Shown here: positions 1-5,841 of the stretch, one piece after another | Position numbering within the stretch: position 1 is the stretch's first letter | How the letters are laid out: the number at the start of each line of letters is the position of its first letter | Notes under the pieces: generated by a model | What the model was told of the DNA's origin: nothing | Databases searched by the model: none | Seen by the model: only the letters and a program-made list of their open reading frames with translations | Assembly (NCBI GenBank): GCA_017409915.1 | Contig: JAFQRU010000149.1 | Location: 1-12,088, forward strand | DNA length: 12,088 nucleotides | Reading direction: 5' to 3' | DNA from: Clostridia bacterium | GTDB lineage: Bacteria > Bacillota > Clostridia > Monoglobales > Monoglobaceae | Program-made: the position numbers and the translations under genes

Positions 1-6
1 ACCTGA

Positions 7-513
7 CTATTCATCGTCGTTTCCAATCTCGTCTATTACTGAGCTTATAAGACTGCGGTGGTCGGAAACATTTATTTCACGCTCTAACATTTTATTTGCA
101 AGGGCGGTTGAAACCTCAACGATTTCCTTTTTAATATCGTCCTTCGCCTTTTTCCGTTCAAGCTTAGCTTGTGTTTCTGCCTGACGGATAATACTTTCAG
201 CCTTATCCTTTGCCTCACTGACAATTCTTTCTTCTCTTCGTCTTGCGGCGCTTTGTGCATGGTCAATAAGGTTTTTCGCCTCATCCTTGGCACTTTTCAT
301 TTTTTCGTCCCATGCCTCGCGGTCAGCATCCGCTTCTTTCTTTGCTTCATAGGCATCATAATAAACCTTATCAACCTCTTCTTGCCTTTTGGCAATCATA
401 TTGTTGACAGGCTTAAATAAAAACTTTTTAACAAGAATAAAGAGAATAATAAGATTAAGAAGAGAAATGACAATATCCCATAAATTAATGGATATAACAT
501 CTAATGATTGCAC
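7..513 (-). CDS. atpF: F1Fo ATP synthase subunit b
   Basis: Peripheral stalk subunit that holds F1 against the membrane stator. The 168-residue protein has one N-terminal membrane helix (about residues 9-32, followed by the typical basic FLFKPV turn). A long, highly charged, alanine-rich coiled coil runs to the C-terminus, as expected for the b-subunit family at its normal length. The start codon is GTG at 511-513, preceded by a GGAGTG ribosome binding site at 521-526; the frame has no better ATG upstream. It lies 15 bases after atpE in the same operon. The TAG stop is at 7-9, and the next gene (expected to be atpH, delta subunit) would lie beyond the left edge. Function is assigned from architecture plus gene order; confidence is high. 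Confidence 0.95.
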   Translation of the reverse strand: MQSLDVISINLWDIVISLLNLIILFILVKKFLFKPVNNMIAKRQEEVDKVYYDAYEAKKEADADREAWDEKMKSAKDEAKNLIDHAQSAARRREERIVSEAKDKAESIIRQAETQAKLERKKAKDDIKKEIVEVSTALANKMLEREINVSDHRSLISSVIDEIGNDDE

Positions 514-528
514 AGTTGTTCACTCCAA

Positions 529-813
529 TTACTTTATTGTGTTGATAAGTATATCGATAAATCTTTGTGGGGCAACGAAGATTAAAAGGATTGCAATAAC
601 CAACGCATAAAGACCTGTTGTTTCAGCAATAGCACAACCCATAAGCATAGTTGTTGTTACATCGCCTTTGCTCTCCGGCTGACGGCCGATAGCTTCACAA
701 GCCTTTGCAACAGCGTTACCTTCACCGATACCAGGTCCGATACCAGCTATCATAGCACTTCCTGCACCCAAAGCACAACATCCTAAAATAATACCAATTG
801 CGATTTCTAACAT
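529..813 (-). CDS. atpE: F1Fo ATP synthase subunit c, probably Na+-binding
   Basis: Rotor ring subunit of Fo, a 94-residue two-helix hairpin. Helix 1 (about 4-38) has the glycine-rich ring-packing motif, the loop has the invariant R44-Q45-P46, and helix 2 (about 52-80) carries the ion-binding carboxylate E64 in AETTGLY. The pattern E64-T65 with Y69 matches Na+-binding c subunits such as that of Ilyobacter tartaricus (E65, S66, Y70). At the position of its Q32 this protein has E31 (GIGEGNA), giving two carboxylates at the site, as described for the Fusobacterium nucleatum c ring. Na+ coupling is therefore inferred, not shown. The ATG at 811-813 has a perfect AGGAGG at 822-827 that overlaps the atpB stop codon, suggesting translational coupling. 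Confidence 0.96.
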   Translation of the reverse strand: MLEIAIGIILGCCALGAGSAMIAGIGPGIGEGNAVAKACEAIGRQPESKGDVTTTMLMGCAIAETTGLYALVIAILLIFVAPQRFIDILINTIK

Positions 814-825
814 AATAATTTCCTC

Positions 826-1716
826 CTATATCTTTGCGCGAGCGCGCTTTTTTAATTTTCTTTGTTCATATAATTCAAGAGGGAAGCCTCCTGAAACATA
901 AAGCATTGTAAGCATTGCGAAAATGTATGCCTGCAACAGTCCGCTGAATACATCAAAATAAATTGAAAGTATTGCAGGGATTCCCACTCTTAAAAACGGA
1001 AAGTCTCCCAAAAATCCGGGGAGAGCCCCGAAAATCATATTGGAAAGACCACCAAGGCCTGTTGCCAGAAGAACACCTATAACCGAGCCTGATAACACAT
1101 TTCCGTAATGACGGAATGCCATCGAAACAGGGGTTGCCACCTCGCTTATAATATTGAGCGGTGCCATCAAAACAGGGTTTGCAAAACTCTTCGCATACTG
1201 GACTATTCCGCATTTCATTTTGTAATGTGTTATCAAAACGAAGACTAAAATCGCCCAACCTCCAACAATATTCACATCTGATGTGGGAGGGTATAGCCCG
1301 AAAAGGGACATAAGGCTTGAAAAAGCCGAGAGGGCAAGTATTGCCGCAATAAACGGGGCAAAGCCTTTAAAATATTCTCCCATATTCCCTGTTGTCATGC
1401 TCTGGGTCTTTTCAACCAGGATTTCCGCTATGGTGTGTCTTTTAAGCCATGAGCCGTTTTTTATTCCGTGTGTCATATAAAGGCAAAGGAACAAAATGGA
1501 AATCATAACCATAAGGGAATTGACCTGTGCCTCTGTTATGAGAAGATTCTGTACAGGCATTGGCACTTCCATAAATATCAGTGCCCCTGAGATAACTATT
1601 CCCTCTTTTACTGGTGTCATAACGACTTTTAAAAAAATTGAAAAAAGGATGGGAAGAGCCATCATAAGAATATAAAATATATCCACCGCTATAAAACGGC
1701 GCGACTTTTCTCTCAT
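826..1716 (-). CDS. atpB: F1Fo ATP synthase subunit a
   Basis: Stator subunit that forms the ion half-channels against the c ring. The 296-residue protein has about six membrane segments. The essential arginine is R202 in the motif MAFRHYGNVLSG, and the conserved glutamine is Q262 in LLQAYIFAMLT of the last helix; both are landmarks of the family. It is somewhat longer than many bacterial a subunits, with a periplasmic stretch around residues 32-62. The start codon overlaps the atpI stop as ATGA (1713-1716), so translation is probably coupled; a GGATG site lies 10 bases upstream inside atpI. The TAG stop at 826-828 overlaps the atpE ribosome binding site. Confidence 0.95.
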   Translation of the reverse strand: MREKSRRFIAVDIFYILMMALPILFSIFLKVVMTPVKEGIVISGALIFMEVPMPVQNLLITEAQVNSLMVMISILFLCLYMTHGIKNGSWLKRHTIAEILVEKTQSMTTGNMGEYFKGFAPFIAAILALSAFSSLMSLFGLYPPTSDVNIVGGWAILVFVLITHYKMKCGIVQYAKSFANPVLMAPLNIISEVATPVSMAFRHYGNVLSGSVIGVLLATGLGGLSNMIFGALPGFLGDFPFLRVGIPAILSIYFDVFSGLLQAYIFAMLTMLYVSGGFPLELYEQRKLKKRARAKI

Positions 1717-2138
1717 TCTTTTATCACATCCTTTTCTTTATTAAACATTGGTCTTAAAGCGATTGCAATTCTCGGGAAAACCACAGGGACTACCGCCGCA
1801 ATCGGATTGAAAAATATAACCCCTAAGCAAACTCCCACAAAAACTCCAAAATTCCGAAGACTCTGGGAGGATTTCATCATCTTTCTCGCGTCCTCCTCGT
1901 CCTTGGTAAGAGCCTTTTGAATGGTTATTCCCATAAAGAAGAAGTTCCCGACCATAACAATAGCAGAAATAAGGTTTCCGAAAAGAACAGATAAGTCCCA
2001 TCTTCTTATTATAAGGAAAACCGCCTGCATAAGAACGCTTAAAAGAAGAACGATAATCGCAATAAATTTCGTCTCTTTTATAACAGTTTTATCCGCTTTA
2101 ATCACCGAAAACACCTCGCCTACCAAGTAGTATTCCAC
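1713..2138 (-). CDS. atpI: ATP synthase subunit I (AtpI family)
   Basis: Small accessory membrane protein encoded first in many bacterial atp operons. Work on related AtpI proteins implicates it in c-ring assembly or cation handling, but its role is less settled than that of the other subunits. The 141-residue frame has four predicted membrane segments (about 27-45, 50-72, 95-110 and 112-128) separated by a charged cytoplasmic loop with KDEEDARK. Family membership is inferred from topology, size and position before atpB. The start is uncertain. The first possible codon is GTG at 2136-2138 with a weak upstream site, and in-frame GTG codons at residues 9 and 12 are alternatives. An out-of-frame ATG at 2144-2146 opens an 8-codon frame across this region. 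Confidence 0.85.
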   Translation of the reverse strand: MEYYLVGEVFSVIKADKTVIKETKFIAIIVLLLSVLMQAVFLIIRRWDLSVLFGNLISAIVMVGNFFFMGITIQKALTKDEEDARKMMKSSQSLRNFGVFVGVCLGVIFFNPIAAVVPVVFPRIAIALRPMFNKEKDVIKE

Positions 2139-2182
2139 TTTTCCATTTTTTCTTTCAAAAAATATTATATTCGCACTCTTTT

Positions 2183-2211
2183 ATTATATCCTACCGAAAA
2201 ATCAATGTCAA
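2183..2211 (-). promoter_or_regulatory. SigA-type promoter of the atp operon
   Basis: On the minus strand a perfect TTGACA (2206-2211) is separated by exactly 17 bases from a perfect TATAAT (2183-2188). Transcription is predicted to start near 2176, giving a leader of about 38 bases before atpI. Both hexamers match the vegetative consensus, which suits strong constitutive expression of ATP synthase. Confidence 0.9.
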
Positions 2212-2250
2212 TAAATATGGATATATTTTACATAAGTTTTTCATCTCCTG

Positions 2251-2287
2251 CAAATAAAAAATTTCCCGCAAGGATTCCTTGCGGGAA
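2251..2287 (-). terminator. Terminator of the two-helix membrane protein gene
   Basis: Perfect inverted repeat with arms 2263-2274 and 2276-2287 (core CCCGCAAGG / CCTTGCGGG). On the minus strand it is followed by a T-rich run over 2251-2262. It begins 8 bases after the stop codon of the gene at 2296-2826 and insulates it from the atp promoter. Confidence 0.9.
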
Positions 2288-2295
2288 TATACTCA

Positions 2296-2826
2296 TTATT
2301 TCTTTTTAATAGCATCCAACAACTTAATTATTTCAGCAAAGCCAAGGAACATCATTCCGCTTATTAAAGAAATGCACCAGTAAGTGAAAGCAATAGCGAA
2401 AGAAAATTCTGTATCTGTATATGTATAATAAATTCCTCTTTCAATCTCAACAGTCCCTATTGCAATTCCTGCAATAAACCCTGCAATGAACACGACCCAA
2501 GCAATAACAGTTAAAATTTTTGCAATAACATTTGTTTCTCCTGTCATATACTCCTTTATACTCTCTCTGTTTTCTTTTTTAGCATATTTTCTTACTTCCT
2601 CATATTCTTCACCTGTTATTTCAAGAGGAACTTTTTTATAATATTTTGCTTCTGATGCATTCACATCCCATTCATATGTGTTGAACTCCTCACTCCACTT
2701 ATCCTCTGGAGAATATACTTTTTCATATAAGCCTAGTTCGATTAAAGTTTTCTTCTTATCTTCCTCAAATTTTCTTTCTTCTTCAGCTTTTTTTGCTTCT
2801 AAAAATTCTTGCACTTTTTCCTTCAT
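2296..2826 (-). CDS. Unrecognised protein with charged N-terminus and two membrane helices
   Basis: I do not recognise a family. The 176-residue protein starts with a Lys/Glu-rich helix (about 1-32) that could form a coiled coil. A soluble stretch follows, rich in Tyr, Glu and Lys (about 33-98), then two membrane helices (about 103-124 and 141-163), and it ends in an amphipathic helix with a KKK tail. There is no signal peptide, cysteine pair or obvious catalytic motif. The ATG has a strong AGGAGG site 8-9 bases upstream. The gene has its own promoter and terminator, so it is monocistronic and no function can be borrowed from neighbours. Its codons are A/T-rich and Glu/Lys-heavy compared with the flanking core genes. 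The long open frame, good signals and sensible topology make it a real gene. Confidence 0.8.
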   Translation of the reverse strand: MKEKVQEFLEAKKAEEERKFEEDKKKTLIELGLYEKVYSPEDKWSEEFNTYEWDVNASEAKYYKKVPLEITGEEYEEVRKYAKKENRESIKEYMTGETNVIAKILTVIAWVVFIAGFIAGIAIGTVEIERGIYYTYTDTEFSFAIAFTYWCISLISGMMFLGFAEIIKLLDAIKKK

Positions 2827-2857
2827 TAAGATTTCCTCCTAACCTTTTGTTAATGAC

Positions 2858-2886
2858 ATTTTATCATAAGATCTTCCATTTGTCTA
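2858..2886 (-). promoter_or_regulatory. Probable promoter of the two-helix membrane protein gene
   Basis: On the minus strand TAGACA (2881-2886, 5 of 6 matches to TTGACA) is followed after 17 bases by TAAAAT (2858-2863, 5 of 6). The predicted start near 2851 leaves a leader of about 25 bases with the AGGAGG site. Confidence 0.6.
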
Positions 2887-2891
2887 TCTTT

Positions 2892-2972
2892 TTGCAAAAA
2901 GAAAATCCCACGGACAAAGCCCATGGGATTTTGATAACAAATAAATTATCTCTTTGAGAACTGTGGAGCACG
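2892..2972 (-). repeat. Diverged second copy of the rpsI tail and terminator
   Basis: Positions 2945-2972 are identical over 28 bases to the 3' end of rpsI (3131-3158) and would still read RAPQFSKR plus stop. The adjoining 2892-2944 parallels the rpsI terminator at 3076-3130. It has the same TTGCAAAAAGAAA start (2892-2904 and 3076-3088) and a hairpin at the matching place, but the stem and loop have diverged (here AAAATCCCA / TGGGATTTT). The two copies are 184-186 bases apart. The hairpin with its A/T runs may still terminate transcription in either direction. Confidence 0.85.
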
Positions 2973-3075
2973 TCACGCCGTAAAAAACAATCCGGCGAAT
3001 TGTTTTTAGGCGGGATTAAGGCGCGACAGCGCCGTGATGAAACTCCCCTCGGAGTTTCGACCTTGCGTCGTGCTC
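2966..3075. repeat. Hairpin-rich element with short terminal inverted repeats
   Basis: About 105 bases of non-coding sequence between the two rpsI-tail copies. The ends are inverted copies of each other: GAGCACG at 2966-2972 and CGTGCTC at 3069-3075. Inside are three hairpins in series: AAAAACAAT / ATTGTTTTT (2983-2991 and 2999-3007), GGCGC / GCGCC (3020-3024 and 3029-3033, GACA loop), and GAAACTCC / GGAGTTTC (3039-3046 and 3051-3058, CCTC loop). GC content is higher than in the surrounding intergenic DNA. It resembles a small interspersed repeat (REP- or MITE-like) or a structured RNA. I cannot tell which without other copies. Confidence 0.55.
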
Positions 3076-3078
3076 TTG

Positions 3079-3115
3079 CAAAAAGAAATTCCCACAAGAA
3101 AACCTTGTGGGAATG
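3079..3115 (-). terminator. Terminator of the rplM-rpsI operon
   Basis: On the minus strand a 10-bp stem (arms 3089-3098 and 3104-3113, TTCCCACAAG / CTTGTGGGAA) lies 17 bases past the rpsI stop. It is followed by TTTCTTTTTG (3079-3088). Confidence 0.85.
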
Positions 3116-3131
3116 TAATAATCGAAAAAGA

Positions 3132-3530
3132 TTATCTCTTTGAGAACTGTGGAGCACGACGAGCAGCTTTTAAGCCGTACTTCTTTCTTTCCTTCATTCT
3201 TGGGTCACGAGTTAAGTAACCAGCAGCTTTGAGTTCGCCTCTGAAAGCTTCTGCATCAACTTCAAGTAAAGCTCTTGCGATACCATGACGGATAGCGCCT
3301 GCCTGACCTGTGAAGCCACCACCCTTAACATTTACCAAAACATCAAACTTACCTGTTGTTCCTGTAAGTTCGAGAGGCTGACGAAGGATAGTCTTTAATG
3401 TTTCAAGACCGAAATAATCGTCAATATCTCTACCGTTAATTGTGATTGCGCCTTTACCTGGCACTAATCTTACTCTTGCAACAGACTCTTTTCTTCTGCC
3501 TGTTCCGTAATACTGAACTGTCTTAGCCAT
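3132..3530 (-). CDS. rpsI: 30S ribosomal protein S9
   Basis: Small-subunit protein whose C-terminal tail reaches the P-site tRNA. The 132 residues are full length for the family. The N-terminal YYGTGRRKESVARVRL motif and GGGFTGQAGAIRHGIARAL match S9, and the protein ends in the invariant basic tail RAPQFSKR. The ATG at 3528-3530 has an AGGAGG site about 7-9 bases upstream. It lies 19 bases downstream of rplM, the usual S9 partner, and is cotranscribed with it. The last 28 bases are duplicated downstream at 2945-2972. Confidence 0.98.
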   Translation of the reverse strand: MAKTVQYYGTGRRKESVARVRLVPGKGAITINGRDIDDYFGLETLKTILRQPLELTGTTGKFDVLVNVKGGGFTGQAGAIRHGIARALLEVDAEAFRGELKAAGYLTRDPRMKERKKYGLKAARRAPQFSKR

Positions 3531-3549
3531 TTAACTTCTCCTCCTATCC

Positions 3550-3984
3550 TTATATTTTGCCTGTCCACTCTACCGGCTTCTGTGCTTCATGCTCATGAGT
3601 TGCACCAGCATAAATCTTGAGCTTTTTGAGGCACTGTCTGCCAAGAGTGTTATGAGGCATCATACCGGAGATAGCAAGCTCCATAGCCTTTTCAGGACGG
3701 TTTGCCATAAGGTCCTTATAAGAAACTTCTTTAAGGTGTCCGATATAACCTGTGTGTCTGTACCATTTCTTCTGTAATAACTTGTTACCAGTTAAAACAG
3801 CATCCTTTGCGTTGATAATAATTACATATTCACCGCAATCAGCGTTTGGAGTATATTCAGGACGGTGCTTTCCTCTGAGGATTGTTGCAGCAGTTGCAGC
3901 AACACGACCGAGAGGCTTACCAGCAGCATCAATGATATACCACTTCTTTTCAACTTCGTTTGCTTTTGCCATATAAGTTGACAT
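3550..3984 (-). CDS. rplM: 50S ribosomal protein L13
   Basis: Early-assembling large-subunit protein. The 144 residues include the family landmarks: KWYIIDAAGKPLGRVAA near the N-terminus, LRGKHRPEYTPNADCGEYVIIINA (about 36-60), YRHTGYIGHLKE, and PHNTLGRQ with the C-terminal LKIYAG. The start ATG at 3982-3984 (MSTYMAKA) has AGGAGGT at the right distance (3993-3999), so it is preferred over the inner ATG at residue 5. It is the first gene of the rplM-rpsI operon, behind a strong promoter and an L13-type leader. Confidence 0.98.
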   Translation of the reverse strand: MSTYMAKANEVEKKWYIIDAAGKPLGRVAATAATILRGKHRPEYTPNADCGEYVIIINAKDAVLTGNKLLQKKWYRHTGYIGHLKEVSYKDLMANRPEKAMELAISGMMPHNTLGRQCLKKLKIYAGATHEHEAQKPVEWTGKI

Positions 3985-4013
3985 ATTAACTTACCTCCTA
4001 ATAAAATTTCAAA

Positions 4014-4080
4014 CTGTGAGCAGGTGGACGCATTTTCTTGTGTGCATCTGCCCACAGTCTGCTCTGTCACTTTAACAAGC
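4014..4080 (-). promoter_or_regulatory. L13 leader RNA (probable autoregulatory element)
   Basis: The roughly 95-base leader of rplM forms a long stem on the minus strand. CTGTGGGCAG (4048-4057) pairs with CTGCTCACAG (4014-4023) with one G-U pair. An inner helix of GATGCA (4043-4048) with TGCGTC (4027-4032) has an A-rich loop. Position and form suit the L13 leader known upstream of rplM in Firmicutes, thought to let L13 repress its own operon. The assignment is from context and folding by eye, not from a covariance model. Confidence 0.65.
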
Positions 4081-4086
4081 TTGTTT

Positions 4087-4115
4087 ATTATAATACGGAA
4101 GCGCGGTTTTGTCAA
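4087..4115 (-). promoter_or_regulatory. SigA-type promoter of rplM-rpsI
   Basis: On the minus strand a perfect TTGACA (4110-4115) and a perfect TATAAT (4087-4092) are 17 bases apart. A and T tracts upstream (4117-4134) look like an UP element. The spacer contains GCGCTTCCGT (4095-4104), also found at the same place in the rpmG promoter. Confidence 0.92.
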
Positions 4116-4225
4116 CCCTTTTTTTGAAAAATTTTTGATAAAATCGATTTACACCTATTCAAAGTCTTAAATTCGTCGTTTTACTCTTTTATACTCTCGT
4201 TTGCTCCGACTTCAAGTCAAAAAAA

Positions 4226-5224
4226 TTATTTCCTTATAAGCAGAATAATCAGCCAAATTAAGCCGAAATATCCGAAAACCAGATAAAGTGAAGACACCAG
4301 AAAGGAAAAATTTAGCTCCGAAAAGGGCAGTGCCGCCAGACAGAAAATCCCCGACCCCAGCACTCTCTGTTTCCTTGTCTTAAATTTAAATCTTGACAAC
4401 ACTCCAAAGCCGTGGGAGACCGCCGTTGTGCAAATCGAAGTGAAAAGCACGGCAAGATACATCATCTTATAGACCTCGCCCCTGAGCGCCGCCATATCAA
4501 AAAGGGGCATCGGGGAATAGAGAACTTTCTCATAATAAATATTAAGAGCCTCTCTTATGAGAAAAATCAAAACACCCAATACCGCGCTCCCGACTATCGC
4601 TCCAATCTTAACCGACTTTTTATCAAGGAGTGAATAAAGAGGCACCAACACTGCCCCTGCCGTTATGGTGTTATAACTCACATAGCAAACCGCCGAAACA
4701 TAGGGGTTATCCGAAAGAGAAAATACCGACACCGTTTCACTACTATATAATAAGGAAGAAACTGACAGATAAGTTGCGCCGAATATCATAAATGGAACTA
4801 AAATGGAGTTGATTGCCACGATCCCCTGAATATCAAAAGAGAAAACAAGAAAACATATAAGGGACAGAGCCACAACGCCCACCTTGTCGTCCCAGCCAAA
4901 AGCAGACTTAAACAGCGCCCCGCCCGCAGAGAGCATTACGAAAAAACCGCAGAACATAAAAAGGTACATTATCCCCTTGATAAATCCCGCAAGCTTCCCT
5001 GCCTCTTTATCCACAAATTCTGAAAAGTCGGATATGCCTTCACGCCGCGCTTTATTTAATATAAGGTAGGAAATGGTTGCAAAGAGGAAAATGGCGAGAA
5101 GAACAGGGAAGGGGTTCCTCTGGCTCTTCATATTAAAATATTCAATAATCTCCCGCCCCGAGGCAAAGCCCGCCCCTATGACCAATCCTATATAAACAAA
5201 TGCAATTTTCAGTCCGTTTTTCAT
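4226..5224 (-). CDS. YkvI-family membrane protein (putative transporter)
   Basis: Polytopic inner-membrane protein of 332 residues with about ten hydrophobic segments. The N-terminal sequence FVYIGLVIGAGFASGREI with its GAGFASG break is characteristic of the YkvI family (COG3949), distantly related to LeuT-fold amino acid or sodium symporters. The substrate is unknown. The ATG at 5222-5224 is chosen because GGGAGGATAAA lies directly before it; the frame stays open further upstream to 5350, but that stretch has no family similarity and would run into the divergent rpmG promoter. It stands alone between two ribosomal-protein operons. No hairpin terminator is evident between its stop and the rplM promoter, so some transcription may enter rplM. 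Confidence 0.8.
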   Translation of the reverse strand: MKNGLKIAFVYIGLVIGAGFASGREIIEYFNMKSQRNPFPVLLAIFLFATISYLILNKARREGISDFSEFVDKEAGKLAGFIKGIMYLFMFCGFFVMLSAGGALFKSAFGWDDKVGVVALSLICFLVFSFDIQGIVAINSILVPFMIFGATYLSVSSLLYSSETVSVFSLSDNPYVSAVCYVSYNTITAGAVLVPLYSLLDKKSVKIGAIVGSAVLGVLIFLIREALNIYYEKVLYSPMPLFDMAALRGEVYKMMYLAVLFTSICTTAVSHGFGVLSRFKFKTRKQRVLGSGIFCLAALPFSELNFSFLVSSLYLVFGYFGLIWLIILLIRK

Positions 5225-5343
5225 TTTATCCTCCCTCTCGGGTTTATAAAAAGGCATAACTACAATATATTGTGTTTTTATGCATCTACGAAATTCTATT
5301 CGCAAAAAAGCCTTATTATTCGGAAATTTTTTGCAAAAAACCA

Positions 5344-5372
5344 TTGACAAATTTGCGCTTCCGTGATAAAAT
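5344..5372 (+). promoter_or_regulatory. SigA-type promoter of the rpmG-secE-nusG operon
   Basis: TTGACA (5344-5349), 17-base spacer, TAAAAT (5367-5372). An A/T-tract UP-like element precedes it (5323-5340). The spacer carries GCGCTTCCGT (5355-5364), matching the rplM promoter. The leader from about 5379 to 5447 holds two small hairpins: CCTC / GAGG at 5381-5394, and CCC-GAAA-GGG at 5415-5424. Confidence 0.88.
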
Positions 5373-5447
5373 GGTTTTACCTCTGAAAAGAGGCTTTATT
5401 TGTGTTGTATGAATCCCGAAAGGGTTTTTAGAGAAAGGGTGAACAAA

Positions 5448-5597
5448 ATGAGAGTTAAAATCACATTAGCTTGCACCGAATGTAAGCAGAGAAACTACGA
5501 TACAATGAAAAACAAAAAGAATGACCCGGACAGACTTGAAATGAACAAATACTGCAGATTCTGCAGAAAGCATACTTTGCATAAGGAAACAAAGTAA
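5448..5597 (+). CDS. rpmG: 50S ribosomal protein L33
   Basis: Small large-subunit protein of 49 residues. It is the zinc-binding (C+) form, with CxxC pairs at C9/C12 and C36/C39. The sequence MRVKITLACTECKQRNY and the C-terminal CRFCRKHTLHKETK are typical. The ATG at 5448-5450 is preceded by an AAAGGGTG site; the frame is open for 16 more codons upstream, but these lack similarity to L33. It is the first gene of the rpmG-secE-nusG operon, a common Firmicute arrangement. Confidence 0.96.
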   Translation: MRVKITLACTECKQRNYDTMKNKKNDPDRLEMNKYCRFCRKHTLHKETK

Positions 5598-5624
5598 GTT
5601 TGCAAAGGTTAAAGGAGAACTAAA

Positions 5625-5807
5625 ATGAGCAAGATTAAGAACTGGTTTATTGATGCCAAGGCTGAATTCAAAAAAGTTGTTTGGCCGTCTTTTTCTAAAG
5701 TTAAACAGAACACTATTATCGTTCTTGTTTTCGTAATACTTATCGCAGTCCTCATCGCCGCACTCGATTGGATTTTCGCTTGGGGCATCGGAGCTTTGAT
5801 TAAGTAG
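5625..5807 (+). CDS. secE: Preprotein translocase subunit SecE
   Basis: Essential clamp subunit of the SecYEG channel. The 60-residue single-helix form is typical of Firmicutes. The amphipathic N-terminal segment with the conserved EFKKVVWPS motif (about 14-22) lies along the membrane surface. It is followed by one transmembrane helix (about 29-52). An AAGGAG site precedes the ATG by about 8 bases. It is 27 bases after rpmG and directly before nusG, the near-universal neighbour. Confidence 0.97.
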   Translation: MSKIKNWFIDAKAEFKKVVWPSFSKVKQNTIIVLVFVILIAVLIAALDWIFAWGIGALIK

Positions 5808-5814
5808 AAATTTT

Positions 5815-5841
5815 AGGAGGGAACGGGATTATCCCAAACTT
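5815..5841 (+). promoter_or_regulatory. nusG ribosome binding site set back by a hairpin
   Basis: A perfect AGGAGG (5815-5820) lies 21 bases before the nusG ATG, which is too far for normal initiation. Between them GGGAT (5825-5829) can pair with ATCCC (5831-5835), or GGGA with TCCC around a 3-base loop. The fold would shorten the effective spacing. No other in-frame start lies closer. Confidence 0.55.

Noticed and set aside
2864..3157. Open frame of 97 codons on the minus strand with a repeated LHSSQRDNLF peptide
   Set aside because: It is a by-product of the duplicated rpsI tail read in another frame, spans two terminators, and has no ribosome binding site.
4208..4218. Palindrome GACTTCAAGTC after the YkvI-family gene as a terminator
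   Set aside because: The stem is five base pairs with no workable loop, and the T run precedes it instead of following it.
5277..5305. Candidate minus-strand promoter for the YkvI-family gene (TTGCGA, 17 bases, CATAAA)
   Set aside because: Both hexamers match the consensus poorly and the region is A/T-rich, so chance matches are expected.
5225..5350. 42-codon N-terminal extension of the YkvI-family gene
   Set aside because: The inner ATG has a strong GGAGG site and the family N-terminus. The extension overlaps the divergent rpmG promoter.
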